A stretch of DNA of 37,984 nucleotides from Treponema sp. (lineage in GTDB: Bacteria; Spirochaetota; Spirochaetia; Treponematales; Treponemataceae), in the NCBI GenBank assembly GCA_017469785.1, contig JAFUFU010000035.1:1-37984 (forward strand), read 5' to 3'. Shown here one piece after another: positions 31,775 through 37,984 of this stretch. Numbering within the stretch: the first letter of the stretch is position 1; every line of letters begins with the position of its first letter. Position numbers and translations under genes: made by a program. The notes beneath the pieces are model-generated. The model saw only the letters and a program-made list of their open reading frames with translations. It did no database searches and was not told where the DNA came from.

Positions 31775-32998
31775 ATGATTAAAAGAAACATTGGTTTTGC
31801 AAATTTGACCGCAGGCTATCTCTTCCCTGAGATTGCCCGCCGCCGCCGCGAATATGCTGCTTCACACCCGGAAGCAAAGATTATTTCTCTCGGAATCGGA
31901 AACACCACCGAGCCTCTTTCAAAACACATTGCAGGAGCTATGAGCGATTATGCCCTTGCTCTTGCCACACCTGCCGGATATTCTGGCTACGGAGACGAGC
32001 AGGGTAACACTGCCTTGCGCGAGAAAATCGCCGAAGTCTTCTATAAAGGCATGGCTGAGACAAGCGAAGTTTTCATTTCTGACGGAGCAAAATGCGACAT
32101 CGCCCGAATCCAGACCCTTTTTGGCCGTGATGTAAAAGTCGCCGTTCAGGATCCGGCTTACCCGGTTTATGTTGACGGCTCCGTAGTTGTGGGGGCTGCC
32201 GGCGAGAACAATGGAAGCGGCTACAAGGGAATCACGTATCTTCCTTGTACCGAAAAAAATGACTTCTTCCCTGATTTGTCAAAAATCGAAAAGAACACCC
32301 TCATTTATTTCTGCTCGCCCAACAATCCGACAGGCGTTTGCGCCACAAAAGAGCAGCTTAAAAAACTTGTCGATTTTGCCAATGCCAACGGCTGCATAAT
32401 CATCTTTGACGCCGCTTACTGCGAATTTATCCGCGACAAGAATCTTCCGAAGACGATTTATGAAATCGAAGGTGCAAAAACCTGCGCCATCGAAGTGAAC
32501 TCATTCTCAAAGCCGGCAGGATTCACCGGAGTTCGCTTGGGCTGGAGCATCGTTCCCAACGAGCTTAAATTCGAGGACGGAAGCAGCGTAAACAAGGACT
32601 GGAACCGGGTCATGACCACTCTCTTCAACGGAGCGTCAAACATCGCCCAGGCTGGTGGCTTAGCCGCTTTGGACGAGCAGGGCTTAAAGGACATGAAGGC
32701 TCAGGTTGATTACTATCTTGCCAACGGTCACAAAATCAAGGAAACCCTGGACGGCGAGAACTTCAAAAAGATGGGAGTTGAGGCTTACTTTACGGGAAAC
32801 GGTCCTTATGTTTGGGCAAAATTCCCGAATAAAAAGAGCTGGGATGTCTTTGACGCCATTCTCGACAAGTGCCACATCGTCACCACGCCGGGAAGCGGCT
32901 TTGGTCCTGCCGGCGAAAGCTTCATCCGCTTCAGTTCATTCGGTCACAAGGCTGACATCGAAGAAGCCTGCGAAAGACTGAGCAAATTCTCAATGTAA
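31775..32998 (+). CDS. dapL: LL-diaminopimelate aminotransferase
   Basis: Converts tetrahydrodipicolinate directly to LL-diaminopimelate with glutamate as amino donor, supplying lysine and peptidoglycan precursors. 407 residues, the usual length for DapL. Class I aminotransferase fold: LGIGNTTEPL near the N-terminus, GYSGYGDEQGNTALREKIA, DPAYPVYVDGS, FCSPNNPTGVCAT, and NSFSKPAGFTGVRLGW with PLP-binding K246. The GYGDEQG and SFSKPAGFTG blocks are typical of the DapL branch. Upstream is a weak TAAAAT -10-like box 9 bases before the ATG. DapL is known from Leptospira, so it is at home in spirochaetes. Confidence 0.93.
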   Translation: MIKRNIGFANLTAGYLFPEIARRRREYAASHPEAKIISLGIGNTTEPLSKHIAGAMSDYALALATPAGYSGYGDEQGNTALREKIAEVFYKGMAETSEVFISDGAKCDIARIQTLFGRDVKVAVQDPAYPVYVDGSVVVGAAGENNGSGYKGITYLPCTEKNDFFPDLSKIEKNTLIYFCSPNNPTGVCATKEQLKKLVDFANANGCIIIFDAAYCEFIRDKNLPKTIYEIEGAKTCAIEVNSFSKPAGFTGVRLGWSIVPNELKFEDGSSVNKDWNRVMTTLFNGASNIAQAGGLAALDEQGLKDMKAQVDYYLANGHKIKETLDGENFKKMGVEAYFTGNGPYVWAKFPNKKSWDVFDAILDKCHIVTTPGSGFGPAGESFIRFSSFGHKADIEEACERLSKFSM

Positions 32999-33031
32999 AA
33001 AAAAAGCCGTCGCTTTTGCGGCGGTTTTTTT
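32996..33031. terminator. Bidirectional terminator between convergent genes
   Basis: CCGTCGC (33007-33013) and GCGGCGG (33018-33024) pair (one T-G) across TTTT, flanked by A residues on the left and seven T residues on the right (33025-33031). It lies between the dapL stop and the stop of the convergent barrel gene and can serve both strands, though the minus-strand stem has one A-C mismatch. Confidence 0.85.
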
Positions 33032-33035
33032 GTGT

Positions 33036-34256
33036 TTACAATTCTTTTTTGTAACCGACATGAAGCTTGAACGCTTCCTCTTCCTCGTCGATGATTTTTG
33101 TCGCGTTTACTTCCAGGGCAAGTTTCAGAAGTCCCTTGTTCGCCTCGATTTCTGCAAAGGGGCCGGCCTTGACCTTTAGCGCATCTTTGAATTCTTCTGT
33201 CTTGAAGCTTTTTAAATCGTCAAAGAATTTCCCCTCCAAGCCGATGTTTCCGCTGAGTCCGAATGTAAATTCCCTGTTTGCGGTATAGAATGCATCGCTG
33301 AAAATCCTGAGGCATGCTCCCAGATTTTCTTCGATAAAAAGGAGATCTGCCAGATTGTCGCTGGGAATGTTGTATACGCTGAGATAAATTTTGACTTTAT
33401 CAATGGAAAGTCTCGGTTCTACAATAAGGAAGATATTTTCAGGCTTGATGCTGTCCGGAAGGTTGTCATCTTTGTCGCTTTGCTTTTTAATCGGCATGTA
33501 AGAAAATCCGCCCAGCGTGTAGAGCGACAGGGGAGAGTAGCGGTTCCCTATCAGCATGTCCAGACCGGAATGAATGTACAGAGTATCAATCAGCAGAAAT
33601 ACGTCTTCTCCGTCTTTTTCAGTGTAGATTGGAGCGCCTGCTCCGAGCAAAAAATCAGCTTTCAGGTTACGGAAGGCAAGTGCCAGCCTCCAGTCTGCGT
33701 TCAGCTCTGGCTCCCCATCCACATCCTTGTTTTTGCTGACAGAAATGCCTGTGCTTACGGGAAGTGTTTTCAGGCTCAGGGCATAGCTTCCTCCGATACC
33801 ATGGGGAGTGTAGGCATTGGCTCCGTTCGCGCCGAGAAAATTTTCTGTAATGGCGGAAGCGTAACCCTCTACGCCGAGCTGCCGCTTGATGAACTGCTGG
33901 CTTCCAATTGGCTCGTAATCCCCCCTGAAGGCGGTGAATGTGTGGGTCGCTCCTGCGAATGATTTGATATAGTGTGCGGAAAACTCTTTTATTTTAAATA
34001 CAGAATCCGCTTCGTTTGTGATTCCTTCTTCATATAAATCGCTTGTTTTAAGGGCAAGCTCTGTGCGGACTGAAAGGGAATTCGTAATTGCAAAATGTCC
34101 TGCGAAGAAGCCCTTGAATTCAAGTGAGGGATCAAAGCTGTGCACTTTTTTATTGACGGAAGTCGCGGCTATTCCTGTTTCACCTGAGAAAAAACTGATT
34201 GCGAAAAGATTTGAAGCGAATGCACATAAGAGTGCCGAAAGTGTTGCTTTCTTCAT
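33036..34256 (-). CDS. Probable outer-membrane beta-barrel protein
   Basis: 406 residues from ATG 34256 (GAGG before it); an in-frame ATG at 34268 lies on that ribosome-binding site. The signal peptide is MKKATLSALLCAFASNLFA. The mature protein is almost entirely alternating beta-strand patterns (SLSVRTELALKTSDLYE, LKTLPVSTGISVSKNKD, LLKLALEVNATKII) and ends HVGYKKEL, without the aromatic C-terminal residue typical of Gram-negative porins. That fits a treponemal outer-membrane protein. No named family is recognised. It is the last gene of a four-gene minus-strand cluster, 14 bases after the OmpA-domain gene. Confidence 0.75.
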   Translation of the reverse strand: MKKATLSALLCAFASNLFAISFFSGETGIAATSVNKKVHSFDPSLEFKGFFAGHFAITNSLSVRTELALKTSDLYEEGITNEADSVFKIKEFSAHYIKSFAGATHTFTAFRGDYEPIGSQQFIKRQLGVEGYASAITENFLGANGANAYTPHGIGGSYALSLKTLPVSTGISVSKNKDVDGEPELNADWRLALAFRNLKADFLLGAGAPIYTEKDGEDVFLLIDTLYIHSGLDMLIGNRYSPLSLYTLGGFSYMPIKKQSDKDDNLPDSIKPENIFLIVEPRLSIDKVKIYLSVYNIPSDNLADLLFIEENLGACLRIFSDAFYTANREFTFGLSGNIGLEGKFFDDLKSFKTEEFKDALKVKAGPFAEIEANKGLLKLALEVNATKIIDEEEEAFKLHVGYKKEL

Positions 34257-34270
34257 ATCAATCCTCATTT

Positions 34271-35611
34271 TTAATGCCTCTGAATATAGGTCGCCTTCGG
34301 GCGGGCTGTAATGATAACCCGGCGGTTCATCGCGCGGCCTTCCGGTGTTGCGTTCGTGGCGATTGGCTGAGTTCCGCCGTAGCCCTTGTATGAGAAAAGG
34401 GAGCGGGGGAGTCCGTTTGCCACGAGCGCATCTATGATTGCAAGCGAGCGGTTAATCGAAAGGTTCATCTGTCCGACAGGTTTGTTTACGTCTGCCGTGT
34501 GTCCTTCGACCAGAATCGTATAAGCGTCATCCCGGTTGATGTCCTTGAGCAGATTCGCCAGGGTTTTCATTTTTGGGAGCTCTGAGTCCAAGAGCTGTGC
34601 GCTGTCTGCAACGAATTTAAGGTCATATAGAAGCTGGAATTCATCGCCCGTGAATTTGATAATCGGCGCCTCTTCCGTATCCGGGAAATAGCTCTTGATG
34701 TCAAGGAATGGCGCGTAGTAATCCTGTTGTGAAATAGACGTGTCGATGGCGTAGCTCAGGTTCTCCTTGTCGAGGAGAATGACGACTTTTCCTTCCTGCA
34801 GGAGTTTTACGTTTTCAGGGACAGACAGAATTTTCAGCGCGTCGTCCCTGGAAATCACCGGATCCGTGCGAAGGTGGCCATACACTTTTCTGGCCTTGAT
34901 GTGAAGCGGGTCAGAGCCGATTCTTGACTGATAAGCAGTCTCGTCATCACGCCAGTCGTAGTGAAGCATGCCGTTTTTTAATTCTGAATCGGGATTTCCC
35001 ATGTTTCTTTCGTAAATGAGATTCATGTTCTCGTCCCAAATCTGCGGAAAAAAGCAGGGGTATACGTTGTCAGTCATGAATTCACCGTGAACATCAAGCT
35101 CGCCTCTCGCATCAATGATAATTCCCGTATAGGCTCGCGAAGAAATCGTCTCAATGGGCTTCGCGTTTTCGTAAGGAAAATGATGCTTCACGAGGAGAGA
35201 GGAAATTTCATGAAGATTTATTGTATGCGTCGTTTTCAGGCTGAGGCTTCCGTCTGCGAATATTCCGGGGCTTTTTTTGCCGTCGTCAATGATTTTTGTA
35301 AGCTGCTCCAGCGTGATGTCGTTTGCAAGAATAAGTTCCCCCAGCTGCTGCGTCGAGTTAACGTAGAGTGAAAGAAGGGGATCCTTTATTAGGTCCGGCA
35401 TCTTCGTCTCGATGAAACTGATAGCCGCACGTTTTCCAGATGGCATACTGATTCCGGCGAGTTCCGTATCCAGTTGGACCTCAGATACGAAATTTGACTT
35501 TGACCAATCAATATGGCTGGTAGAAGAGATGAATGTTTTTTTTCCTGACGCACCGGCATTCCCAGCCAGAAGAGAGAATAAAATCAGCGAAGATAAAATT
35601 GTTTTTTTCAC
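34271..35611 (-). CDS. OmpA-domain periplasmic protein with LPP20-like middle domain
   Basis: 446 residues starting at GTG 35611 with AAGGA 9 bases before it. The signal peptide is KKTILSSLILFSLLAGNAGAS. Residues ~165-280 (YTGIIIDARGELDVHGEFMTDNVYPCFFPQIWDENMNLIYE) resemble the LPP20/FlgP-type domain. The C-terminal ~110 residues are an OmpA/MotB domain that binds peptidoglycan: TILVEGHTADVNKPVGQMNLSINRSLAIIDALVANGL, then GYGGTQPIATNATPEGRAMNRRVII. This layout recalls Tp0624 of Treponema pallidum, a three-domain OmpA-like protein; I am not certain of orthology. It probably ties envelope components to the cell wall. Confidence 0.85.
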   Translation of the reverse strand: MKKTILSSLILFSLLAGNAGASGKKTFISSTSHIDWSKSNFVSEVQLDTELAGISMPSGKRAAISFIETKMPDLIKDPLLSLYVNSTQQLGELILANDITLEQLTKIIDDGKKSPGIFADGSLSLKTTHTINLHEISSLLVKHHFPYENAKPIETISSRAYTGIIIDARGELDVHGEFMTDNVYPCFFPQIWDENMNLIYERNMGNPDSELKNGMLHYDWRDDETAYQSRIGSDPLHIKARKVYGHLRTDPVISRDDALKILSVPENVKLLQEGKVVILLDKENLSYAIDTSISQQDYYAPFLDIKSYFPDTEEAPIIKFTGDEFQLLYDLKFVADSAQLLDSELPKMKTLANLLKDINRDDAYTILVEGHTADVNKPVGQMNLSINRSLAIIDALVANGLPRSLFSYKGYGGTQPIATNATPEGRAMNRRVIITARPKATYIQRH

Positions 35612-35707
35612 GGCCCGATTCCTTTTAAAACTGGTTCTTCAACTTTGTTTTTCGGCATAAAGGAGACTTGAGTTTAAGTTTTATTTTTAGAAGCAGAGGA
35701 GTCGGTG

Positions 35708-36733
35708 TCACTGAATCGTTTCGATGACTTGCCGTGCCGATTCTGCCAAGCCCATGGGAAGACGGATGTCATAGGCCCGGTCTGGCGGCGTGGCTTCCTT
35801 GATTAGGGCTGCGTTCAGAGCCTTTAAGGTTTCATAGTCAAGCCGAAGATCATGGGCCAGCCGCCTGAGGGAAAGGGATCTTTTGACCCTGACATAATCG
35901 AAGTCAGCAAAGTGCCGGGATTCGCTCATTAGTGGAAGGCTCACTTTGTATTCTTCGCCGTTTTCCGCGATTTCCGCAATGGCCAGAAGCTTAGGCACAT
36001 ATTGAATCGTTTCTTCTGGAATCAGTTTGTGTTCGGCAAGGTACCAGAATGATTTCACCGGCGAGGCATTTAGGGCCCGGCGCATGGCTCCGGCACCGCA
36101 ATTGTAGGCCCCGATTGCAAGGGGCCAGTCACCGAACATCCTGTAGTTGTCCTCAAGCTTTGACAGGGCTGCTCCCGTCGATTTCCAGGGGTCAAGTCGC
36201 TCGTCAATCCAGTCATCTTTCGTGAGAAAGGGAGCTATGGAATTCTCCATGAATTGCCACAGTCCTCTTGCGCCGCTACGTGATTTTGCTGTCGGCTTGT
36301 ACTCGCTTTCCACAAGGGGAAGATATTCAAGGAGCTGAGGAAGCCTTCTTTTTTTTACTTCCTGGCGGACATAAAGCCTGTACGCTTCCCCGTCATCAAG
36401 AATTTTGTAAAGGTTCTGCTTGCCGAAATTCGTCATGTATCGGGCGATGAATTCGTGAATCATTTTCTGCTCGTACTGGCCGCCTGAAACGTTTATGCCC
36501 CCGGCCTTCCTTATTGTTTTTCTCTGTTTTTGTTCGAGAAATGCCTTTTGGCGGGCATAGTCCTCTTCATCGAAAAGCCGGAGAATCTGCTTCAGCGGCG
36601 AATCGTCGATATAGTATTCATCAGCTGGCGGAAGCTCCTCAAGCTCAACCCGTTCCAGGGCTGATTCAGAAAAGCCAAGGCTGGCCGTCACGAGAAAAAA
36701 AAGAGTAAAGAGCGTTTTTTTAGAGCTTTTCAC
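35708..36733 (-). CDS. mltD: Lytic transglycosylase, MltD/SLT type
   Basis: Cleaves peptidoglycan glycan strands, leaving anhydro-muramic acid. 341 residues from GTG 36733, inside the 3' end of the upstream lipoprotein gene (14-base overlap), suggesting translational coupling. The signal peptide is KKTLFTLFFLVTASLGFS. The SLT domain spans about 130-260: LPLVESEYKPTAKSRSGARGLWQFM with catalytic E142, then DERLDPWKSTGAALSKLEDNY and AIGAYNCGAGAMRRAL. The C-terminal ~45 residues (LSLRRLAHDLRLDYETLKALN) look like a LysM-type glycan-binding motif. No lipobox is visible, unlike E. coli MltD. The substrate is the cell's own wall, so it fits the OmpA-domain neighbour. Confidence 0.88.
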   Translation of the reverse strand: MKSSKKTLFTLFFLVTASLGFSESALERVELEELPPADEYYIDDSPLKQILRLFDEEDYARQKAFLEQKQRKTIRKAGGINVSGGQYEQKMIHEFIARYMTNFGKQNLYKILDDGEAYRLYVRQEVKKRRLPQLLEYLPLVESEYKPTAKSRSGARGLWQFMENSIAPFLTKDDWIDERLDPWKSTGAALSKLEDNYRMFGDWPLAIGAYNCGAGAMRRALNASPVKSFWYLAEHKLIPEETIQYVPKLLAIAEIAENGEEYKVSLPLMSESRHFADFDYVRVKRSLSLRRLAHDLRLDYETLKALNAALIKEATPPDRAYDIRLPMGLAESARQVIETIQ

Positions 36734-37766
36734 CGAAGTAGATTCCCGCCCATTCCCAGCGGCCGTGAATTTCAGGATCTGCAGGGAAATTTACCTTCCT
36801 GAAGTAGAGATACCACACGTTGATGTATGTGCTCCAGCCTGTTGTCCTGAGATATGCCTCTGTCGGCGTAGAGCTTTCATCGAGTTTTTCGCTGTAGCGG
36901 ATGCGGTTTCCCAGCATGAAGTTATGCATTGAGAAATTTTCCAGCGCGTTGGGATCTGACTCGCTTGACTTCCAGCTCATGGCGAAAAAATTGACCTTTG
37001 AGCGGTAGCGGTCAAGGGCGCGCCAGTTGTAGCTGGAAATCGCCTTTTTGACGGCCGATTCCAGCGCGTCAAGGGATTCAAAAGTCCAGTCTTTGGGAGA
37101 TTTAGAGAAATCGACCATCTGGCGGGCTTTTGTGTATGCATCCGGGATTCCTGCAATCTGAATCGTTGAGGAGTCCGGCTGCTCCAGGAAGAGAGAATAT
37201 GATTTCAGCGCCATATCCCATTCGCCGGTATTCTCGTATTCGAGGGCAAGCCTGAGGTACATTTCTGTGATGCTTACGTTGTGGGGAAAGTTTGTGATGA
37301 TTCTGTTGAAATAATGAATCCTGTTCGTTGAATTTTTGCTGATTTGAATGAGGTGCTGAAGGCAGGCGAAATGAATTGACTCCCCGTTTACCAGAAGGTC
37401 AGCGTAATTGTTGATAATCCTGTCGTAATAATATTCTGCCAGCGCTTCTTCTCCTGCCTTGAGATAGTTTGACGCGACCATGAGAAGCCAGTAGGCGTTG
37501 TAGGTGTCACCGGGATGCACTTCAACCCATTCTGTCAGAAAAAGAACCATGTCGTCTGTCTTGCCCTGGGCGTAGTAGAGATTTGCTATCCTGTTGATGA
37601 CAGCATAGCGAGACTGTACGGAAATCGTTGTGTCTTCAAGAATTGCCGTGAGCTGTCCGAGTGTTTCGTCAGCTTTTTCATCAGCCTGATTTTTTGCGCA
37701 TGAAAAGAAATTGAAACAGAGGAGGAAGCCGAGAATAACAAAAGCTAAGGACTGGTTTTTTTTCAT
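36720..37766 (-). CDS. TPR-containing lipoprotein
   Basis: 348 residues. The signal ends in a lipobox (CFNFFSC, Cys23). TPR-like helical pairs run from about 40 to 210 (VINRIANLYYAQGKTDDMVLFL, YWLLMVASNYLKAGEEALAEYYYDRII, LRLALEYENTGEWDMALKSYSLFL), followed by ~140 residues of aromatic-rich sequence (TTGWSTYINVWYLYFRKVNF) with no recognised motif. First gene of the envelope cluster, with a promoter and a TAGGAT ribosome-binding site. It may scaffold the transglycosylase encoded next to it, a partnership suggested by the 14-base gene overlap. Function is otherwise unknown. Confidence 0.82.
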   Translation of the reverse strand: MKKNQSLAFVILGFLLCFNFFSCAKNQADEKADETLGQLTAILEDTTISVQSRYAVINRIANLYYAQGKTDDMVLFLTEWVEVHPGDTYNAYWLLMVASNYLKAGEEALAEYYYDRIINNYADLLVNGESIHFACLQHLIQISKNSTNRIHYFNRIITNFPHNVSITEMYLRLALEYENTGEWDMALKSYSLFLEQPDSSTIQIAGIPDAYTKARQMVDFSKSPKDWTFESLDALESAVKKAISSYNWRALDRYRSKVNFFAMSWKSSESDPNALENFSMHNFMLGNRIRYSEKLDESSTPTEAYLRTTGWSTYINVWYLYFRKVNFPADPEIHGRWEWAGIYFGEKL

Positions 37767-37776
37767 AATCCTAAAA

Positions 37777-37805
37777 AAGATAGCACAAAATCACCGGGTT
37801 CACAA
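37777..37805 (-). promoter_or_regulatory. Promoter candidate for the envelope cluster
   Basis: Minus strand: TTGTGA (37805-37800), 17 bases, TATCTT (37782-37777). The predicted start falls close to 37770, right at the TAGGAT ribosome-binding site, again giving a very short leader. Confidence 0.5.
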
Positions 37806-37880
37806 TGATAAAAACAAAAAATCCGAAGCAGGGGCTATCTAGTAAGTCAAATGTCGAGTTTTGAAATTTACAGGCTGTAT

Positions 37881-37984
37881 CAAAAAACGGCTTCCAGTCG
37901 TGGAAACGGCTTAGCGAAACCGCAGGCTCGCCTGCTGCACGCAGTTTGTGCTTGTAATTATATACATTTGCCGCTTACGCGGCA
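37881..37984. repeat. String of short hairpins, probably a repeat element cut by the window edge
   Basis: Five small stem-loops follow each other. TTCCA/TGGAA with loop GTCG (37892-37905). CGGCTT/AAACCG with loop AGCG and one mismatch (37907-37922). GCAGG/CCTGC with loop CTCG (37922-37935). GCAC/GTGC (37937-37951). TGCCGC/GCGGCA with loop TTAC (37969-37984). No reading frame is supported here and no T-run follows, so it is neither gene nor terminator. The stretch 37767-37880 before it holds only the envelope-cluster promoter. Confidence 0.55.

Noticed and set aside
37881..37984. Integron attC site, considered because some treponemes carry integrons
   Set aside because: No GTTRRRY / RYYYAAC core pair, no integrase and no cassette genes are visible.

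Overview
The window looks like a chromosomal segment of a Treponema-like spirochaete. The pointers are a GreA of about 900 residues with a long N-terminal extension (a layout I recall from Treponema and Borrelia), many secreted proteins and lipoproteins with spirochaete-style lipoboxes, a large set of TPR proteins, and a recA-folK-scpA / scpB-rluB-cmk-rpsA housekeeping block. Species cannot be named from the sequence alone. All calls come from reading the sequence and its translations; no database search was possible.

Layout. 1-312: the 3' tail of a 23S rRNA, a spacer with two hairpins, a 5S rRNA and tandem terminators, all strikingly G+C-rich. 416-1792: an apparently intact IS4-family insertion sequence with terminal inverted repeats and a 9-bp target duplication. 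1823-2684: a decayed flotillin (SPFH) gene directly downstream of the IS. 2736-4921 (minus): a cation/proton antiporter and an MgtC-like membrane protein, overlapping by one base, behind a strong dyad. 5047-8718 (minus): a TPR protein and the extended GreA.

8931-21878 (plus) is dense housekeeping. It holds rpe, a three-gene set of secreted or membrane TPR and unknown proteins, recA, folK, scpA, scpB, an RluB-type pseudouridine synthase, cmk, rpsA, a GAF/sigma-54-type activator and a membrane-anchored TPR protein. 21916-24704 (plus) holds two lipoproteins flanking a tRNA-Arg(UCU) that has its own promoter and terminator, then a secreted GH18-family protein. 24742-26835 (minus) is a PcrA/UvrD helicase. 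26949-29789 (plus) is a large secreted metallopeptidase-like protein with a probable propeller and outer-membrane barrel. 29821-30378 (minus) is a small secreted unknown. 30467-32998 (plus) is sufS and dapL. 33036-37766 (minus) is a four-gene envelope cluster: TPR lipoprotein, lytic transglycosylase, OmpA-domain protein and a probable outer-membrane barrel.

How it fits together. Envelope biogenesis dominates the right half: peptidoglycan precursor supply (DapL), peptidoglycan cleavage (transglycosylase, GH18), peptidoglycan anchoring (OmpA domain) and outer-membrane proteins. The middle is information processing: DNA repair, condensin, ribosome maturation, S1 and CMP kinase. The most unusual signals are a recurring arrangement in which a -10 box lies only 7-12 bases before a start codon with no Shine-Dalgarno (leaderless-type transcripts), three intergenic tracts of a 10-bp-period repeat, a histone-H1-like tail on RecA, and a string of short hairpins at the right edge.
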